DNA of 64,000 nucleotides from NCBI GenBank assembly GCA_016188005.1, contig JACPIQ010000075.1, positions 62,001-126,000 of the forward strand, given 5' to 3'. Shown piece after piece: positions 26,018-34,506 of the stretch (position 1 is its first letter; every line of letters begins with the position of its first letter). The notes beneath the pieces are model-generated. The model did no database searches. It was not told the origin of the DNA and saw only the letters and a program-made list of their open reading frames with translations. The position numbers were made by a program, and so were the translations under genes. The DNA is from Candidatus Rokuibacteriota bacterium. GTDB taxonomy: Bacteria > Methylomirabilota > Methylomirabilia > Rokubacteriales > CSP1-6.

Positions 26018-26713
26018 ATGACGATGGCGGGGGGACGGGCGCGGGTTGTGTGCGGTGTTCTCCTTGCGCTCGCCGCTCCGCCACCCGTCGCGGCACAGGC
26101 GCCCTTGACCATCGAGTTCCGGGGAGAGGTCCAGGCCCAGTGGGAGGTCGTCCCCCTGAAGCGCTCCATGACGGTGTCCCGCGGGGAGATCTTCGAGGCC
26201 CAGGTCAGGGTCAGCAACAAGTCAGACCGGCAGGTCCTGGCCATGGTCCTGACGGAGGTCGGCCCGCGGGGCACCGCCGGCGCGCTCGTTCATCTTGGCT
26301 GCGGGCCGACCTTCACCCTGATCCTGGAGCCGGGTGAGGCGGTGGCGGTCCCCGCCTCGTACTTCGTCGCCGAAGGGGCGCCCGGAGAGGTCGGGACATT
26401 CGACATGGCCTATGCCGTCTATTCGTTCGAGGCCCTCAGGCCCGACCCGCTCCAGGTCGGCCGGCGGATCTACGCCGCGCGCTGCATGAGCTGCCACGGT
26501 ACGCTGGGACGGGGCGACGGGCCCATCGGGCGGCTCCTGGAGGGCGGCGTGCAGGATCTCGCGCCCGCGCTCAGGGACAAGGGGGACACGGCGTTGCTCG
26601 ACGTCGTCTCTGGCGGCCTGGGCCCCATGCCCGCCTTCGCCCCCGCGCTGGCGGCATCCGAGCGGCAGGCGGTGCTGCTGTATCTCCGACACCTCGGCCG
26701 GGGGATGCCTTGA
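26018..26713 (+). CDS. Cox11-like domain fused to monoheme cytochrome c
   Basis: The 231-residue exported protein starts with a signal (VVCGVLLALAAPPPVAA). Residues 30-140 resemble the CtaG/Cox11 copper-chaperone fold (FEAQVRVSNKSDRQVLAMV; LILEPGEAVAVPASYFV), but the copper-binding CFCF motif is reduced to LGCGPTF, with a single cysteine. Residues 145-231 form a cytochrome c domain with CMSCH at 156-160. This is an unusual fusion. An SCO1 gene overlaps its end, so a periplasmic copper/heme redox function is likely. The Cox11 assignment is by pattern and moderate. Confidence 0.7.
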   Translation: MTMAGGRARVVCGVLLALAAPPPVAAQAPLTIEFRGEVQAQWEVVPLKRSMTVSRGEIFEAQVRVSNKSDRQVLAMVLTEVGPRGTAGALVHLGCGPTFTLILEPGEAVAVPASYFVAEGAPGEVGTFDMAYAVYSFEALRPDPLQVGRRIYAARCMSCHGTLGRGDGPIGRLLEGGVQDLAPALRDKGDTALLDVVSGGLGPMPAFAPALAASERQAVLLYLRHLGRGMP

Positions 26714-27357
26714 GGCGATCGGTACGGCTCAGGGTCGGGCTGGCGCTGAGCGTCCTGGGCGGGTCGGTGCTCGGCGCCGGCGTCCAGGGATCGCCGGCGC
26801 AGCCGGCACGGATGGTCCGGGTGCCCGTCGGGATCGAGGCCCCGACTTGCGTCCTCACCGGCCAGGACGGGCGCCGCCTCGCCCTCCGGGATCTCATGGG
26901 CAAGGCCGTTCTGGTCGCCTTCGTCTACACCTCCTGCCCCGATGTCTGCCCGCTCATGTTCGGCGCGGCCACCGCAGTGCAGCGGCGCGTGCAGGCCGAG
27001 GGCCGCGGGGATGTCGTGTCCGTCTTCGTGACCACCGATCCGGAGGTGGACACGCCGGAGGTCCTGAGGGCCTTCGCCACCCGTCGGGGCGCCGATCTTC
27101 CCTCCACCGTGCTTCTCACTGGCAGCGCCGACGAGCTCAGGGCGGTGTGGGAGGCGTTCGGGGTGAAGGTCAGGCGCCTGGCCCGGGGGCTCGTGGACCA
27201 CTCGCCGCTGACTTTCCTCATCGACGCCCGGGGGGTGATCCGCTACCGCTACCTGGGCGGCATCCTCGACACCGAGACCATCGCCGCGGATGTCCGGACC
27301 GTCCTGGCGAACACCACGACGAAGCGAGGCGCTCATGGAGCACATGGAGCACGGTGA
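26710..27357 (+). CDS. SCO1/SenC family copper-binding thioredoxin-like protein
   Basis: This 215-residue protein has the SCO motif FVYTSCPDVCPLM (Cys76, Cys80) and the third copper ligand His164 in LVDHSPLTFLID, plus an N-terminal hydrophobic export or anchor segment. SCO proteins deliver copper to the CuA site of cytochrome oxidase or act as thiol-disulfide reductases. TTG start at 26710 overlaps the preceding stop. No oxidase genes are nearby, so here it may serve the adjacent copper- or heme-type proteins in sulfur oxidation. Confidence 0.9.
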   Translation: MRRSVRLRVGLALSVLGGSVLGAGVQGSPAQPARMVRVPVGIEAPTCVLTGQDGRRLALRDLMGKAVLVAFVYTSCPDVCPLMFGAATAVQRRVQAEGRGDVVSVFVTTDPEVDTPEVLRAFATRRGADLPSTVLLTGSADELRAVWEAFGVKVRRLARGLVDHSPLTFLIDARGVIRYRYLGGILDTETIAADVRTVLANTTTKRGAHGAHGAR

Positions 27358-27754
27358 GCCGCGCGGGGAGCCAGGCGGCGCTCCGCCCAGGAAGGTGCTG
27401 GTTCTCATGCGCAAGGCCCCGTACGGAACCCTCTACAACTGGGAGGGTCTGCAGGTGCTCCTCATCATGGGGGCCTACAAGATGCAGGGCGTGGTGGACG
27501 TCGCCGTGGCCTTCGTGGAGGACGGGGTCTTCGCGATCACCCAGGGGCAGGACCCGACCAGCCAGGGGATGAAGGCGATCTCGAAGACCTACCCGGCGCT
27601 CCCGGACTTCGAGGTGGACCGCTTCTACGTGGACGAGCAGTCGCTGGCCGATCGAAACCTGACGCTGGATGACCTGGTGATCCGGCCCGGGATCCTCGAC
27701 GCGGCGGGGATGGCCCGTCTCCTGGAGGAGCAGGACGCGGTCCTGCCGTTCTAG
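27335..27754 (+). CDS. dsrF: Sulfur relay protein DsrF (TusC-like)
   Basis: The 139-residue product has the DsrF/TusC pattern KVLVLMRKAPYGTLYNWEGLQ, then VVDVAVAFVEDGVFAITQGQD, LPDFEVDRFYVDEQSL and LDAAGMARLLEEQDAVLPF. Canonical TusC/DsrF proteins lack the catalytic Cys, and this one has none, which is consistent. The ATG at 27335 lies inside the end of the SCO1 gene, giving a 23-base overlap. dsrH follows after ten bases. Confidence 0.85.
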   Translation: MEHMEHGEPRGEPGGAPPRKVLVLMRKAPYGTLYNWEGLQVLLIMGAYKMQGVVDVAVAFVEDGVFAITQGQDPTSQGMKAISKTYPALPDFEVDRFYVDEQSLADRNLTLDDLVIRPGILDAAGMARLLEEQDAVLPF

Positions 27755-27764
27755 AGGAGGCCGA

Positions 27765-28061
27765 GTGGTGCTCTTCACGGTGAACAAGTCGCCGTACCTG
27801 CACGGCAACCTGGAAGGCTGCCTGCGGCTGGCCCCGGCCGGGACGCCACTCGTGCTCTACGAGGACGGGGTGTACGCGGCGGTGGCGGGCACGCGCGTGG
27901 AAGAGCTGATGCGCCAGGCCCTGGCCCGGCACCCCGTCTACGCGCTCGAAGCCGACCTCAGGGCCCGCGGGCTCGAGCGCCTGATCGAGGGCGTGCGGGT
28001 GATCGACTACGCGGGCTTCGTGGAGCTGGTGGAGCAGCATCCCGTGGTGCCGTGGCTGTGA
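27765..28061 (+). CDS. dsrH: Sulfur relay protein DsrH (TusB-like)
   Basis: This 98-residue TusB/DsrH-family protein begins VLFTVNKSPYLHGNLEGCLRL and continues TPLVLYEDGVYAAVAG, ending VIDYAGFVELVEQHP. The LYEDGVYA segment is the family signature. A cysteine lies near residue 19 (LEGCLRL). With dsrE and dsrF it completes a DsrEFH set, a marker of the oxidative dsr pathway. GTG start, GAGG upstream. Confidence 0.88.
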   Translation: MVLFTVNKSPYLHGNLEGCLRLAPAGTPLVLYEDGVYAAVAGTRVEELMRQALARHPVYALEADLRARGLERLIEGVRVIDYAGFVELVEQHPVVPWL

Positions 28062-28097
28062 CACCCGCCCGGCGGGCGGCGTAAGAGGAGAACGAGC

Positions 28098-29510
28098 ATG
28101 CTGGTGGTGCAGCTGGCGTGTCCCAAGTGCGGCTTCGTCATCGAGCAGTACCCGGCCGATCAGCTCGAGGCGGACTCACAGAAGCAGAAGCGCTACCAGT
28201 ACCTCCGGAAGAAGCAGACGCTCTGCCCGAGCTGCCTCAGCCAGACCGCCAAGCTCGAGGAGCGGCGGGTGGAGGTGGAAGCGCCGCCCCAGGCCGAGCT
28301 CCTGGCCGAGGCCGCGGCGCCGCCCGAGGCGGTACCTGCGGGCGAGGCGGTCGCGCCGACGCCGCTATGCGACGAGCTGGAACGGGGGCCCTGGCCCAGC
28401 CACGTCACGGAACTAAAGCAGACGCGGTACCACATGCAGATGTACGAGGAGGGCCTGCGCCAGAAGAGAACCCAGTGGGGGTTCGGGGGCTACACCTCGA
28501 TTCCCGGCGTGGCCTCCGGGATCCTCATGCGGGCCTCGGCCCGGCCCGACATCGCCAAGGGGGCCAACCTGGTCCGCGCCTTCTGTCCCAGCGGGACGTT
28601 CTACTCCACGCAGACCCTCCGGGCCCTCTGCGACGTGGCGGACCGCCACGGCTACGGCATCCTCCACCTCCATGCCACGACCTGCGACATCGAGGTCCTG
28701 GGGGTGCCCAAGGAGGAGCTCCGGGCGACGGTGGACGAGCTGGTGGCCGCCGGCCTGGACGTGGGCTCCACCGGGGATGCCTACCGCAACTGCCAGGAGT
28801 GCATCGGCCCCTTGCGCTGCGAGATGGTCCTGGTGGACTCGGTGGCCATGCGCCAGGCCTACTTCACGCGCTTCCTGGACGACGTCCAGTACCCGCGCTT
28901 CCCCCACAAGATCAAGTTCAAGCTCTCGGGATGCCCCAACGATTGCACCCGCTCCCAGCAGAAGGGGGACATCGCCATCGTCGGGGTGTTCCGGGATCCG
29001 CCGACGATCGACGCGGCCCGGCTCGAGGGCTGGGTCGCTGGGGGCGGGGACATCGCCCACATCGTCAGGATGTGCCCGACCCGCGCCATGGAGTGGGACG
29101 GCCGGCGGCTGGCCATCGACGCCGACGGCTGCGTCCGCTGCATGTACTGCATCAACCAGTGCCCGGGCATCCGCCCGGGCGGCGACCGCGGCGTGGCCGT
29201 CCTGGCCGGCGGCAAGATGCGGGGCAAGTACGGGCCGCTCCAGCCCTTCGTCATCGCGCCGTTCGTCCCCGCCGTCCCGCCGGACTTCACGGAGGTCTTC
29301 GACCTCTGCGCCAAGATCACGGATGTCTACGACGAGCACGCGCGCCGCAAGGAGCGGCTGGGGGATTTCATCTACCGCACGGGCATCGACCAGTTCTGCC
29401 GCCTGGTCGGCGTGCCGCCGGCCCCTCAGCAGATGGTCTCTCCCCGCATCAATCCCTTCTACCACTGGACGCCTGAAGAGCTGCAGGCCTCGCGGAAGGA
29501 GCCCGACTGA
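28098..29510 (+). CDS. dsrA: Dissimilatory sulfite reductase alpha subunit with N-terminal Cys4 extension
   Basis: The 470-residue product has DsrA features from about residue 97 on: ERGPWPSHVTELKQTRY, THW-like RTQWGFGGY, siroheme/[4Fe-4S] ligands C235-x5-C241 (CIGPLRCE) and C279-x3-C283 (SGCPNDC), and a ferredoxin insert with C345, C348, C351 and C355. The first 55 residues form two CxxC pairs (CPKC at 8-11, CPSC at 43-46), like a zinc ribbon, joined by an Ala/Pro/Glu linker. I know of no such extension in canonical DsrA. The subunit is cytoplasmic, in an alpha2beta2 complex with DsrB and DsrC, interconverting sulfite and DsrC-trisulfide. Its stop overlaps dsrB. Confidence 0.9.
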   Translation: MLVVQLACPKCGFVIEQYPADQLEADSQKQKRYQYLRKKQTLCPSCLSQTAKLEERRVEVEAPPQAELLAEAAAPPEAVPAGEAVAPTPLCDELERGPWPSHVTELKQTRYHMQMYEEGLRQKRTQWGFGGYTSIPGVASGILMRASARPDIAKGANLVRAFCPSGTFYSTQTLRALCDVADRHGYGILHLHATTCDIEVLGVPKEELRATVDELVAAGLDVGSTGDAYRNCQECIGPLRCEMVLVDSVAMRQAYFTRFLDDVQYPRFPHKIKFKLSGCPNDCTRSQQKGDIAIVGVFRDPPTIDAARLEGWVAGGGDIAHIVRMCPTRAMEWDGRRLAIDADGCVRCMYCINQCPGIRPGGDRGVAVLAGGKMRGKYGPLQPFVIAPFVPAVPPDFTEVFDLCAKITDVYDEHARRKERLGDFIYRTGIDQFCRLVGVPPAPQQMVSPRINPFYHWTPEELQASRKEPD

Positions 29511-30562
29511 TGCCTGGCGTCGGCCTCCCTCCTCTCGAACGGAACGTGCCGCCCATCGTCCTCCGCAACTACGGGAAGTGGACGGACCACGAAGCCGTGA
29601 GACCCGGCGTCCTCAAACATGTGGCCGAGAGCGGCGAGGCATGCTACACCGTGCGCGCCGGGATGCCGACGAACGCGCGGGTCTCCACCACGCTCGCCCG
29701 CAAGATCGCGGACCTCGCGGACGAGTTCGCCGGCGGGCACCTGCGCCTCACCCGGCGCCACAGCCTGGAGCTGGTCGGGGTGGACCCGGCCCGGATCGAC
29801 GCGCTGATCGAGCGGCTCCGGAGTCTCGGGCTGCCCGTGGGCGGCACCGGCCGCACCTTCCGCAACACGGTGTCCTGCACGGGCTGGATCCATTGCCAGT
29901 TCGCTGCCACCGATGCCCCGGCCGTGGCCAAGGCCATCTCCGATGAGCTGTACGAGGACTTCCGCGCCGAGCGCTACCCGGCGAAGCTCAAGATCTCCAT
30001 CTCCGGCTGCGTGAACCAGTGCGGCGAGGGATCCACCGCGGACATCGGGATCGTCGGCATCCACCGGGCTCTGCCCCGGGTCATCGACGAGGAAGTGGCC
30101 CGCTGCGAGATCCCGCTGATCGTCTCGGTCTGCCCCACCGGCGCCATCAAGCCCAAGCCGCCGAAGAGCGTCCAGGTGGATCCCGAGCGCTGCATCCACT
30201 GCGTGGCCTGCGCCGCCCCGTGCCAGGGAATGCAGATCGGCGACCCGGATACCGACGGCGTCGCGGTCGTGGTTGGCGGCAAGGCGGGAAACTCTGGGAA
30301 CGGCCCGGCCTTCGCCAAGTTCGTGATCCCCTACCTCCCCAACACGCCGCCCCGCTGGCCCGAGGTCACCCGGGCGGTGAGGCAGATCGTGGAGGTGTGG
30401 GTGAAGGGAGCCCGGCGGGACGAGCGGATCGGCGACTGGATCGCCCGGATCGGCTGGGACAAGTTCTTCGAGAAGGCCGGGCTGCCGATGAGCGGCAAGC
30501 TCCTCGACGGCTACGTCCTCTGGCCCATGTCGGCCCGCACCGGGGTGCGGTTCCACTGGTAG
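29510..30562 (+). CDS. dsrB: Dissimilatory sulfite reductase beta subunit
   Basis: This 350-residue partner of DsrA has TGRTFRNTVSCTGWIHC (C123-x5-C129), the DsrB-type FAATDAP segment, ISGCVNQCGEG (C167-x3-C171), and a ferredoxin domain with C228, C231, C234 and C238 (CIHCVACAAPC). All four residues needed to hold a siroheme-coupled cluster are present. The GCVNQC motif departs from the CCLNMC of common DsrB, so this is a divergent lineage. ATG start overlaps the dsrA stop by one base. Confidence 0.92.
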   Translation: MPGVGLPPLERNVPPIVLRNYGKWTDHEAVRPGVLKHVAESGEACYTVRAGMPTNARVSTTLARKIADLADEFAGGHLRLTRRHSLELVGVDPARIDALIERLRSLGLPVGGTGRTFRNTVSCTGWIHCQFAATDAPAVAKAISDELYEDFRAERYPAKLKISISGCVNQCGEGSTADIGIVGIHRALPRVIDEEVARCEIPLIVSVCPTGAIKPKPPKSVQVDPERCIHCVACAAPCQGMQIGDPDTDGVAVVVGGKAGNSGNGPAFAKFVIPYLPNTPPRWPEVTRAVRQIVEVWVKGARRDERIGDWIARIGWDKFFEKAGLPMSGKLLDGYVLWPMSARTGVRFHW

Positions 30563-30595
30563 CTCAGGTCCCTCGCACGAGAGGAGAGAACGGCC

Positions 30596-30913
30596 ATGGC
30601 GACGGTAGAGCTCGAAGGCAAGACGATGGAGCTGGACGAGGACGGGTTCCTGCAGGATCCCGATCTCTGGTCCCAGACGGTGGCCCAGTACTTCGCCGAC
30701 CAGGAGGGGCTGGGGCGGCTCACTGACGAGCACTGGAAGGTGGTCAACATGATCCGCGGCTACTACCTCCAGTTCGGCGTCGCCCCCATGATCCGCAAGG
30801 TCGTCAAGGACACCGGCTTCGACCTCAAGCACATCTACCAGCTCTTCCCCTCGGGGCCGGCCAAGGGGGCCTGCAAGGTGGCCGGCCTCCCCAAGCCCAC
30901 GGGCTGCGTGTAG
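30596..30913 (+). CDS. dsrC: DsrC sulfur-carrier/substrate protein
   Basis: This 105-residue DsrC ends GACKVAGLPKPTGCV, with both redox cysteines (CysB and the penultimate CysA) spaced eleven residues apart. That makes it true DsrC, not a TusE-like paralogue lacking CysB. It also has the family start GKTMELDEDGFLQDPDLWS and the MIRGYYLQFGVAPMIRKVVK helix. It forms the trisulfide with DsrAB and is recycled by DsrMKJOP. GAGAGGAGAG lies upstream of the ATG. Confidence 0.96.
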   Translation: MATVELEGKTMELDEDGFLQDPDLWSQTVAQYFADQEGLGRLTDEHWKVVNMIRGYYLQFGVAPMIRKVVKDTGFDLKHIYQLFPSGPAKGACKVAGLPKPTGCV

Positions 30914-30925
30914 GCGCCGGCGGAG

Positions 30926-31507
30926 GTGGCGGTGACGCTGCCCGCGGGCGCCCGCGCGGCGGGCGGGCCAGGTCTCGGGGCGCTGGCGGCACGGCGGAGC
31001 GCCATCGCCGGCCGCTGGCTGGCGCTGACGCTCGAGAGCTACCCGGCCCCCACCGCGCGCCTGCTGGCGCGCGAGAGCGACCCCTTCCGCAACCCCGTCG
31101 GGCACACCCTCAGGCAGGCGCTGTCGGGGCTCGCGGAGGAGCTTATCGGGACGATGGACCCAGGCAGGGTCACCGCCCTCCTGGACAGCGTCGTGAGGGT
31201 CCGCGCCGTCCAGGCCATGAGCGCCGGCGAGGCCGTAGGCTTCGTGTTCCTGGCCAGGCAGGCCCTGCGGGAAGAGTTGGGCAGCGGCGGGGGGCTGCCG
31301 GCCGCGGACGGGCTCGGGGTTCTGGAGGCGCGGGTCGACGAGATGGCGCTCTCGGCCTTCGACTTGTTCATGCGCTGCCGCGAGCAGATCCACGCGATCA
31401 GGGCCGGCGAGGCCCGAGGCCGGACGGCTCTCCTGGACCGCATCCGCGAGCGGGAGGGCCGGTCCGGGGGCGGGCCCGCCGGGATGGACCGGGGAGCTTC
31501 GCCGTGA
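30926..31507 (+). CDS. RsbRD N-terminal domain-like sensor protein in dsr operon
   Basis: The 193-residue product has an all-helical domain matching the RsbRD_N pattern: IAGRWLALTLESYPAPTARLLARESDPFRNPVGHTLRQA, then LIGTMDPGRVTALLDSVVRVRAVQAM. Genes with this domain are known beside dsrM in sulfur bacteria. It ends in a Gly-rich charged tail. The start is one of two close GTGs (30926 or 30932), and the end overlaps dsrM by four bases. A regulatory or sensor role is inferred; no catalytic motif is seen. Confidence 0.7.
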   Translation: MAVTLPAGARAAGGPGLGALAARRSAIAGRWLALTLESYPAPTARLLARESDPFRNPVGHTLRQALSGLAEELIGTMDPGRVTALLDSVVRVRAVQAMSAGEAVGFVFLARQALREELGSGGGLPAADGLGVLEARVDEMALSAFDLFMRCREQIHAIRAGEARGRTALLDRIREREGRSGGGPAGMDRGASP

Positions 31508-32496
31508 GCGCGCTGGCGCCCCTCGCCCTCGTCCTGCTCCTGGCCGGGCTGGCGCTCGGGGCGGCTCAGATCGCCGGGCTCCGCCCCGTGCTCGGCGTGC
31601 TCCTCCCCTACGCGGCCTTCGTCACCTTCCTCCTCGGGGTATGCCATCGCATCCTGGTGTGGGTGCGCGCTCCTGTCCCCTTCCGCATCCCCACCACCTG
31701 CGGCCAGCAGCGCTCCCTTCCCTGGATCACGCCGAGCCGCATCGAGAACCCGTCCTCGACCGCTGGCGTCGTGGCGCGCATGGCGCTGGAGGTGTGTCTG
31801 TTCCGGTCGCTGCTCCGCGGCAGCCGGGCCGAGCTGCGGGAAGGGCCGCGGCTGGTGTACGCCGACGACCGGCTCCTCTGGCTGGCGGCGCTGGCCTTCC
31901 ACTGGTCGCTCCTCCTCGTCGTCCTGAGACACCTGCGCTTCTTCCTGGAACCAGTGCCCGCAGCGATCCGCGCGCTGGCAGCGCTGGACGGCTTCTTCCA
32001 GCTGGGCGCCCCGGGGCTCTACGCCACGGACGTCGTCCTCGTGGCCGCGCTGGGCTACCTCCTCTGGCGGAGGCTCGCGAACCCGCAGCTCCGGTACCTG
32101 TCGTTGTCCGCCGACTACTTCGCGCTCTACCTGCTGCTGGGGCTGGCCGCCTCCGGTCTGCTCATGCGGCATGTGGTGAGGGCGGACGTCCTGGCGGTGA
32201 AGCAGCTCGCTCTCGGCCTCGTGACCCTCTCCCCCACTGTCCCCGAGGGCGTGGGCTCCCTGGCGCTCCTGCACCTCCTCCTCCTGAGCACGCTCGCCGC
32301 CTACTTCCCCTTCAGCAAGCTCATGCACATGGGCGGCATCTTCCTGAGCCCGACGCGGAACCTGGCCAATACCAGCCGCGCGCATCGCCACGTCAACCCC
32401 TGGAACGCGCCCGTCGCCACCCACAGCTACGAGGAGTGGGAGGACGAGTTCCGGGACAAGATCAGGGCGGCCGGCCTGCCGCTCGAGAAGGGATAG
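31504..32496 (+). CDS. dsrM: DsrM, NarI-like b-type cytochrome
   Basis: This 330-residue integral membrane protein has about six hydrophobic helices. Conserved histidines in the membrane segments (FLLGVCHRI, AFHWSLLLV, LLMRHVV, KLMHMGG) are candidate heme b ligands. The C-terminus (RAHRHVNPWNAPV, YEEWEDEFRDKI) matches DsrM. It is the quinone-side cytochrome b of the DsrMKJOP complex. GTG start overlaps the RsbRD-like gene. dsrK follows after two bases. Confidence 0.92.
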   Translation: MSALAPLALVLLLAGLALGAAQIAGLRPVLGVLLPYAAFVTFLLGVCHRILVWVRAPVPFRIPTTCGQQRSLPWITPSRIENPSSTAGVVARMALEVCLFRSLLRGSRAELREGPRLVYADDRLLWLAALAFHWSLLLVVLRHLRFFLEPVPAAIRALAALDGFFQLGAPGLYATDVVLVAALGYLLWRRLANPQLRYLSLSADYFALYLLLGLAASGLLMRHVVRADVLAVKQLALGLVTLSPTVPEGVGSLALLHLLLLSTLAAYFPFSKLMHMGGIFLSPTRNLANTSRAHRHVNPWNAPVATHSYEEWEDEFRDKIRAAGLPLEKG

Positions 32497-32498
32497 CG

Positions 32499-34118
32499 AT
32501 GGCGGAAGAGGCCCCGGCCCCCGCGGAGCTCGCGAAGGTCGACTACCGGCCGCCGGCGCGCGACTGGCGGGAGCCCGCCGTCGACTTCCGCAGGGGGACG
32601 TACTGCTACGGCGCCGCGCCAAAGAACCTCCAGTACCTCGGGCTGCCCAACCCACGGCCGTGGCAGCCCCACGACGCGGACTGGAAGCTCCCCCCCGACT
32701 GGAAGCAGACGATCCTGGCGGGCATGAAGGACAGGCTCGAGCGCTTCCGGTCCTTCCGCCTGTTCATGGACATCTGCGTGCGCTGCGGGGCCTGCGCCGA
32801 CAAGTGCCACTTCTACCTCGGCACCGGTGACCCCAAGAACATGCCGGTGCTGAGAGCCGAGCTGATGCGCTCGGTGTACCGGCGCTACTTCACCCTGCCC
32901 GGCCGGCTGCTGGGCCGGCTCGGGGGGGGGCGGGAGCTCACGGAGGACGTGCTCAAGGAGTGGTTCTACTACTACCACCAGTGCACGGAGTGCCGCCGCT
33001 GCTCGGTCTTCTGCCCCTTCGGGATCGACACGGCCGAAGTGACCATGATGGGGCGCGAGCTCTTGACCCTCGTGGGCTGCAACATCAACTGGATCCTCGA
33101 GCCGGCGGCGAATTGCTACCGGACGGGCAATCACCTCGGGATCCAGCCGCATGCCTTCAAGGACAGCGTCGACTTCGCCGTGGACGAGCTGGAGGAGATG
33201 ACCGGCATCCGCGTGGAGGCGCCCATCAACAAGAAGGGCGCCGAGATCCTGTACGTCATCCCGTCGGCGGAGACCTTCGGGACGCCCCACTACTACACGC
33301 TCCTGGGCACGTTGCTCCTCTTCCACGCCATCGGCCTGGACTACACGCTCAGCGCCTACGCCTCGGAGGGCGGCAACTTCGGCCTCTTCACCTCCCACGA
33401 GGTGATGAAGCGGCTGAACGCCAAGATCTACGCCGAGGCCCGGCGGCTGGGGGTCAAGTGGATCCTCGGCGGCGAGTGCGGCCACATGTGGCGTGTCGTC
33501 CACCAGTACATGGACACCATGAACGGCCCGGCGGACTTCCTGGAGGAGCCCGTCTCGCCGGTGACGGGCACGCGGTTCGCGCAGGCGCGGTCCACGAAGA
33601 TGGTGCATATCTGCGAATTCACGGCCGATCTCATCCGCGAGGGCAAGCTCCGGGTCGACCCGCGGCGGAACGACCACTGGGTCGCGACCTTCCATGACTC
33701 CTGCAACCCGGCCCGGGCGATGGGGCTTCTCGAGGAGCCGCGCTTCGTCCTCCGGAGTGTGTGCCAGCGCTTCCACGAGATGCCCGAGAGCACCATCCGC
33801 GAGCGGACCTTCTGCTGCGGGAGCGGGTCGGGTCTCGGCACGGACGAGAACTTCGAGATGCGCATGCGGGGCGGCTTCCCCCGGGCCAATGCCGTGCGGC
33901 ATGTGCGGGACCGCTTCGGCGTGAACCTGGTCGCCTGCATCTGCGCCATCGACAAGGCCACGCTCCCGCCGCTCCTGGAGTACTGGGTGCCGGGGATGAA
34001 CGTGGCCGGCGTGCACGAGCTCGTGGGCAATGCCCTCGTGGTCGAGGGCGAGAAGGCGCGGACCCAGGACCTGCGCGGCCAGCCCCTCGCCTCGCCGGAG
34101 GCGCCCGCCGGTGCGTGA
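32499..34118 (+). CDS. dsrK: DsrK, HdrD-like iron-sulfur subunit
   Basis: This 539-residue protein has two ferredoxin motifs (CVRCGACADKC and CTECRRCSVFCPFG), and a C-terminal CCG domain with FHDSCNPAR and ERTFCCGSGSGLG. These belong to the noncubane-type cluster fold of heterodisulfide reductases. DsrK faces the cytoplasm and is thought to act on DsrC disulfide or trisulfide. ATG at 32499 follows dsrM directly. The 3' end overlaps dsrJ by eight bases. Confidence 0.94.
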   Translation: MAEEAPAPAELAKVDYRPPARDWREPAVDFRRGTYCYGAAPKNLQYLGLPNPRPWQPHDADWKLPPDWKQTILAGMKDRLERFRSFRLFMDICVRCGACADKCHFYLGTGDPKNMPVLRAELMRSVYRRYFTLPGRLLGRLGGGRELTEDVLKEWFYYYHQCTECRRCSVFCPFGIDTAEVTMMGRELLTLVGCNINWILEPAANCYRTGNHLGIQPHAFKDSVDFAVDELEEMTGIRVEAPINKKGAEILYVIPSAETFGTPHYYTLLGTLLLFHAIGLDYTLSAYASEGGNFGLFTSHEVMKRLNAKIYAEARRLGVKWILGGECGHMWRVVHQYMDTMNGPADFLEEPVSPVTGTRFAQARSTKMVHICEFTADLIREGKLRVDPRRNDHWVATFHDSCNPARAMGLLEEPRFVLRSVCQRFHEMPESTIRERTFCCGSGSGLGTDENFEMRMRGGFPRANAVRHVRDRFGVNLVACICAIDKATLPPLLEYWVPGMNVAGVHELVGNALVVEGEKARTQDLRGQPLASPEAPAGA

Positions 34119-34506
34119 CCGGGGCCTGCTGGTGGGCGGCCTGGCCCTCTTCGTGGCCGTGGTCACCTTCCCGGTCTGGTACAACGTCGCCGCCGGGACG
34201 ACCGCGCGGGGCCCCGAGCCGGTGCGTCCCGCGGCGGCCGGGCGCTGCGTGGCGCCCACGGAGTACATGCGCGCCTCGCACATGAGCCTGCTGATGGCGT
34301 GGCGGGACGACGTGGTGCGAGGGCAGGAGCGCAATTTCGTGGGCCCCGACGGGAAGACCTATGCCAAGAGCCTCACCCGCACCTGTCTCGGCTGCCACAC
34401 CAACAAGGCGGAGTTCTGCGACCGCTGCCACGCCTCCGCGGCCGTCACGCTCACCTGCTGGGAGTGCCACATCGATCCCGCCTCGCTCCGGAGGGCAGGG
34501 CGATGA
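34111..34506 (+). CDS. dsrJ: DsrJ, periplasmic triheme cytochrome c
   Basis: The 131-residue product has an N-terminal anchor helix (GLLVGGLALFVAVVTFPVW) and three heme-c motifs: CLGCH, CDRCH and CWECH. The upstream GRCVAPTEYMRASHM provides the Cys and Met proposed as unusual axial ligands in DsrJ. GTG start inside the dsrK end; the stop overlaps the dsrO ATG by four bases. It is the periplasmic electron entry or exit of DsrMKJOP. Confidence 0.93.
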   Translation: MRDRGLLVGGLALFVAVVTFPVWYNVAAGTTARGPEPVRPAAAGRCVAPTEYMRASHMSLLMAWRDDVVRGQERNFVGPDGKTYAKSLTRTCLGCHTNKAEFCDRCHASAAVTLTCWECHIDPASLRRAGR

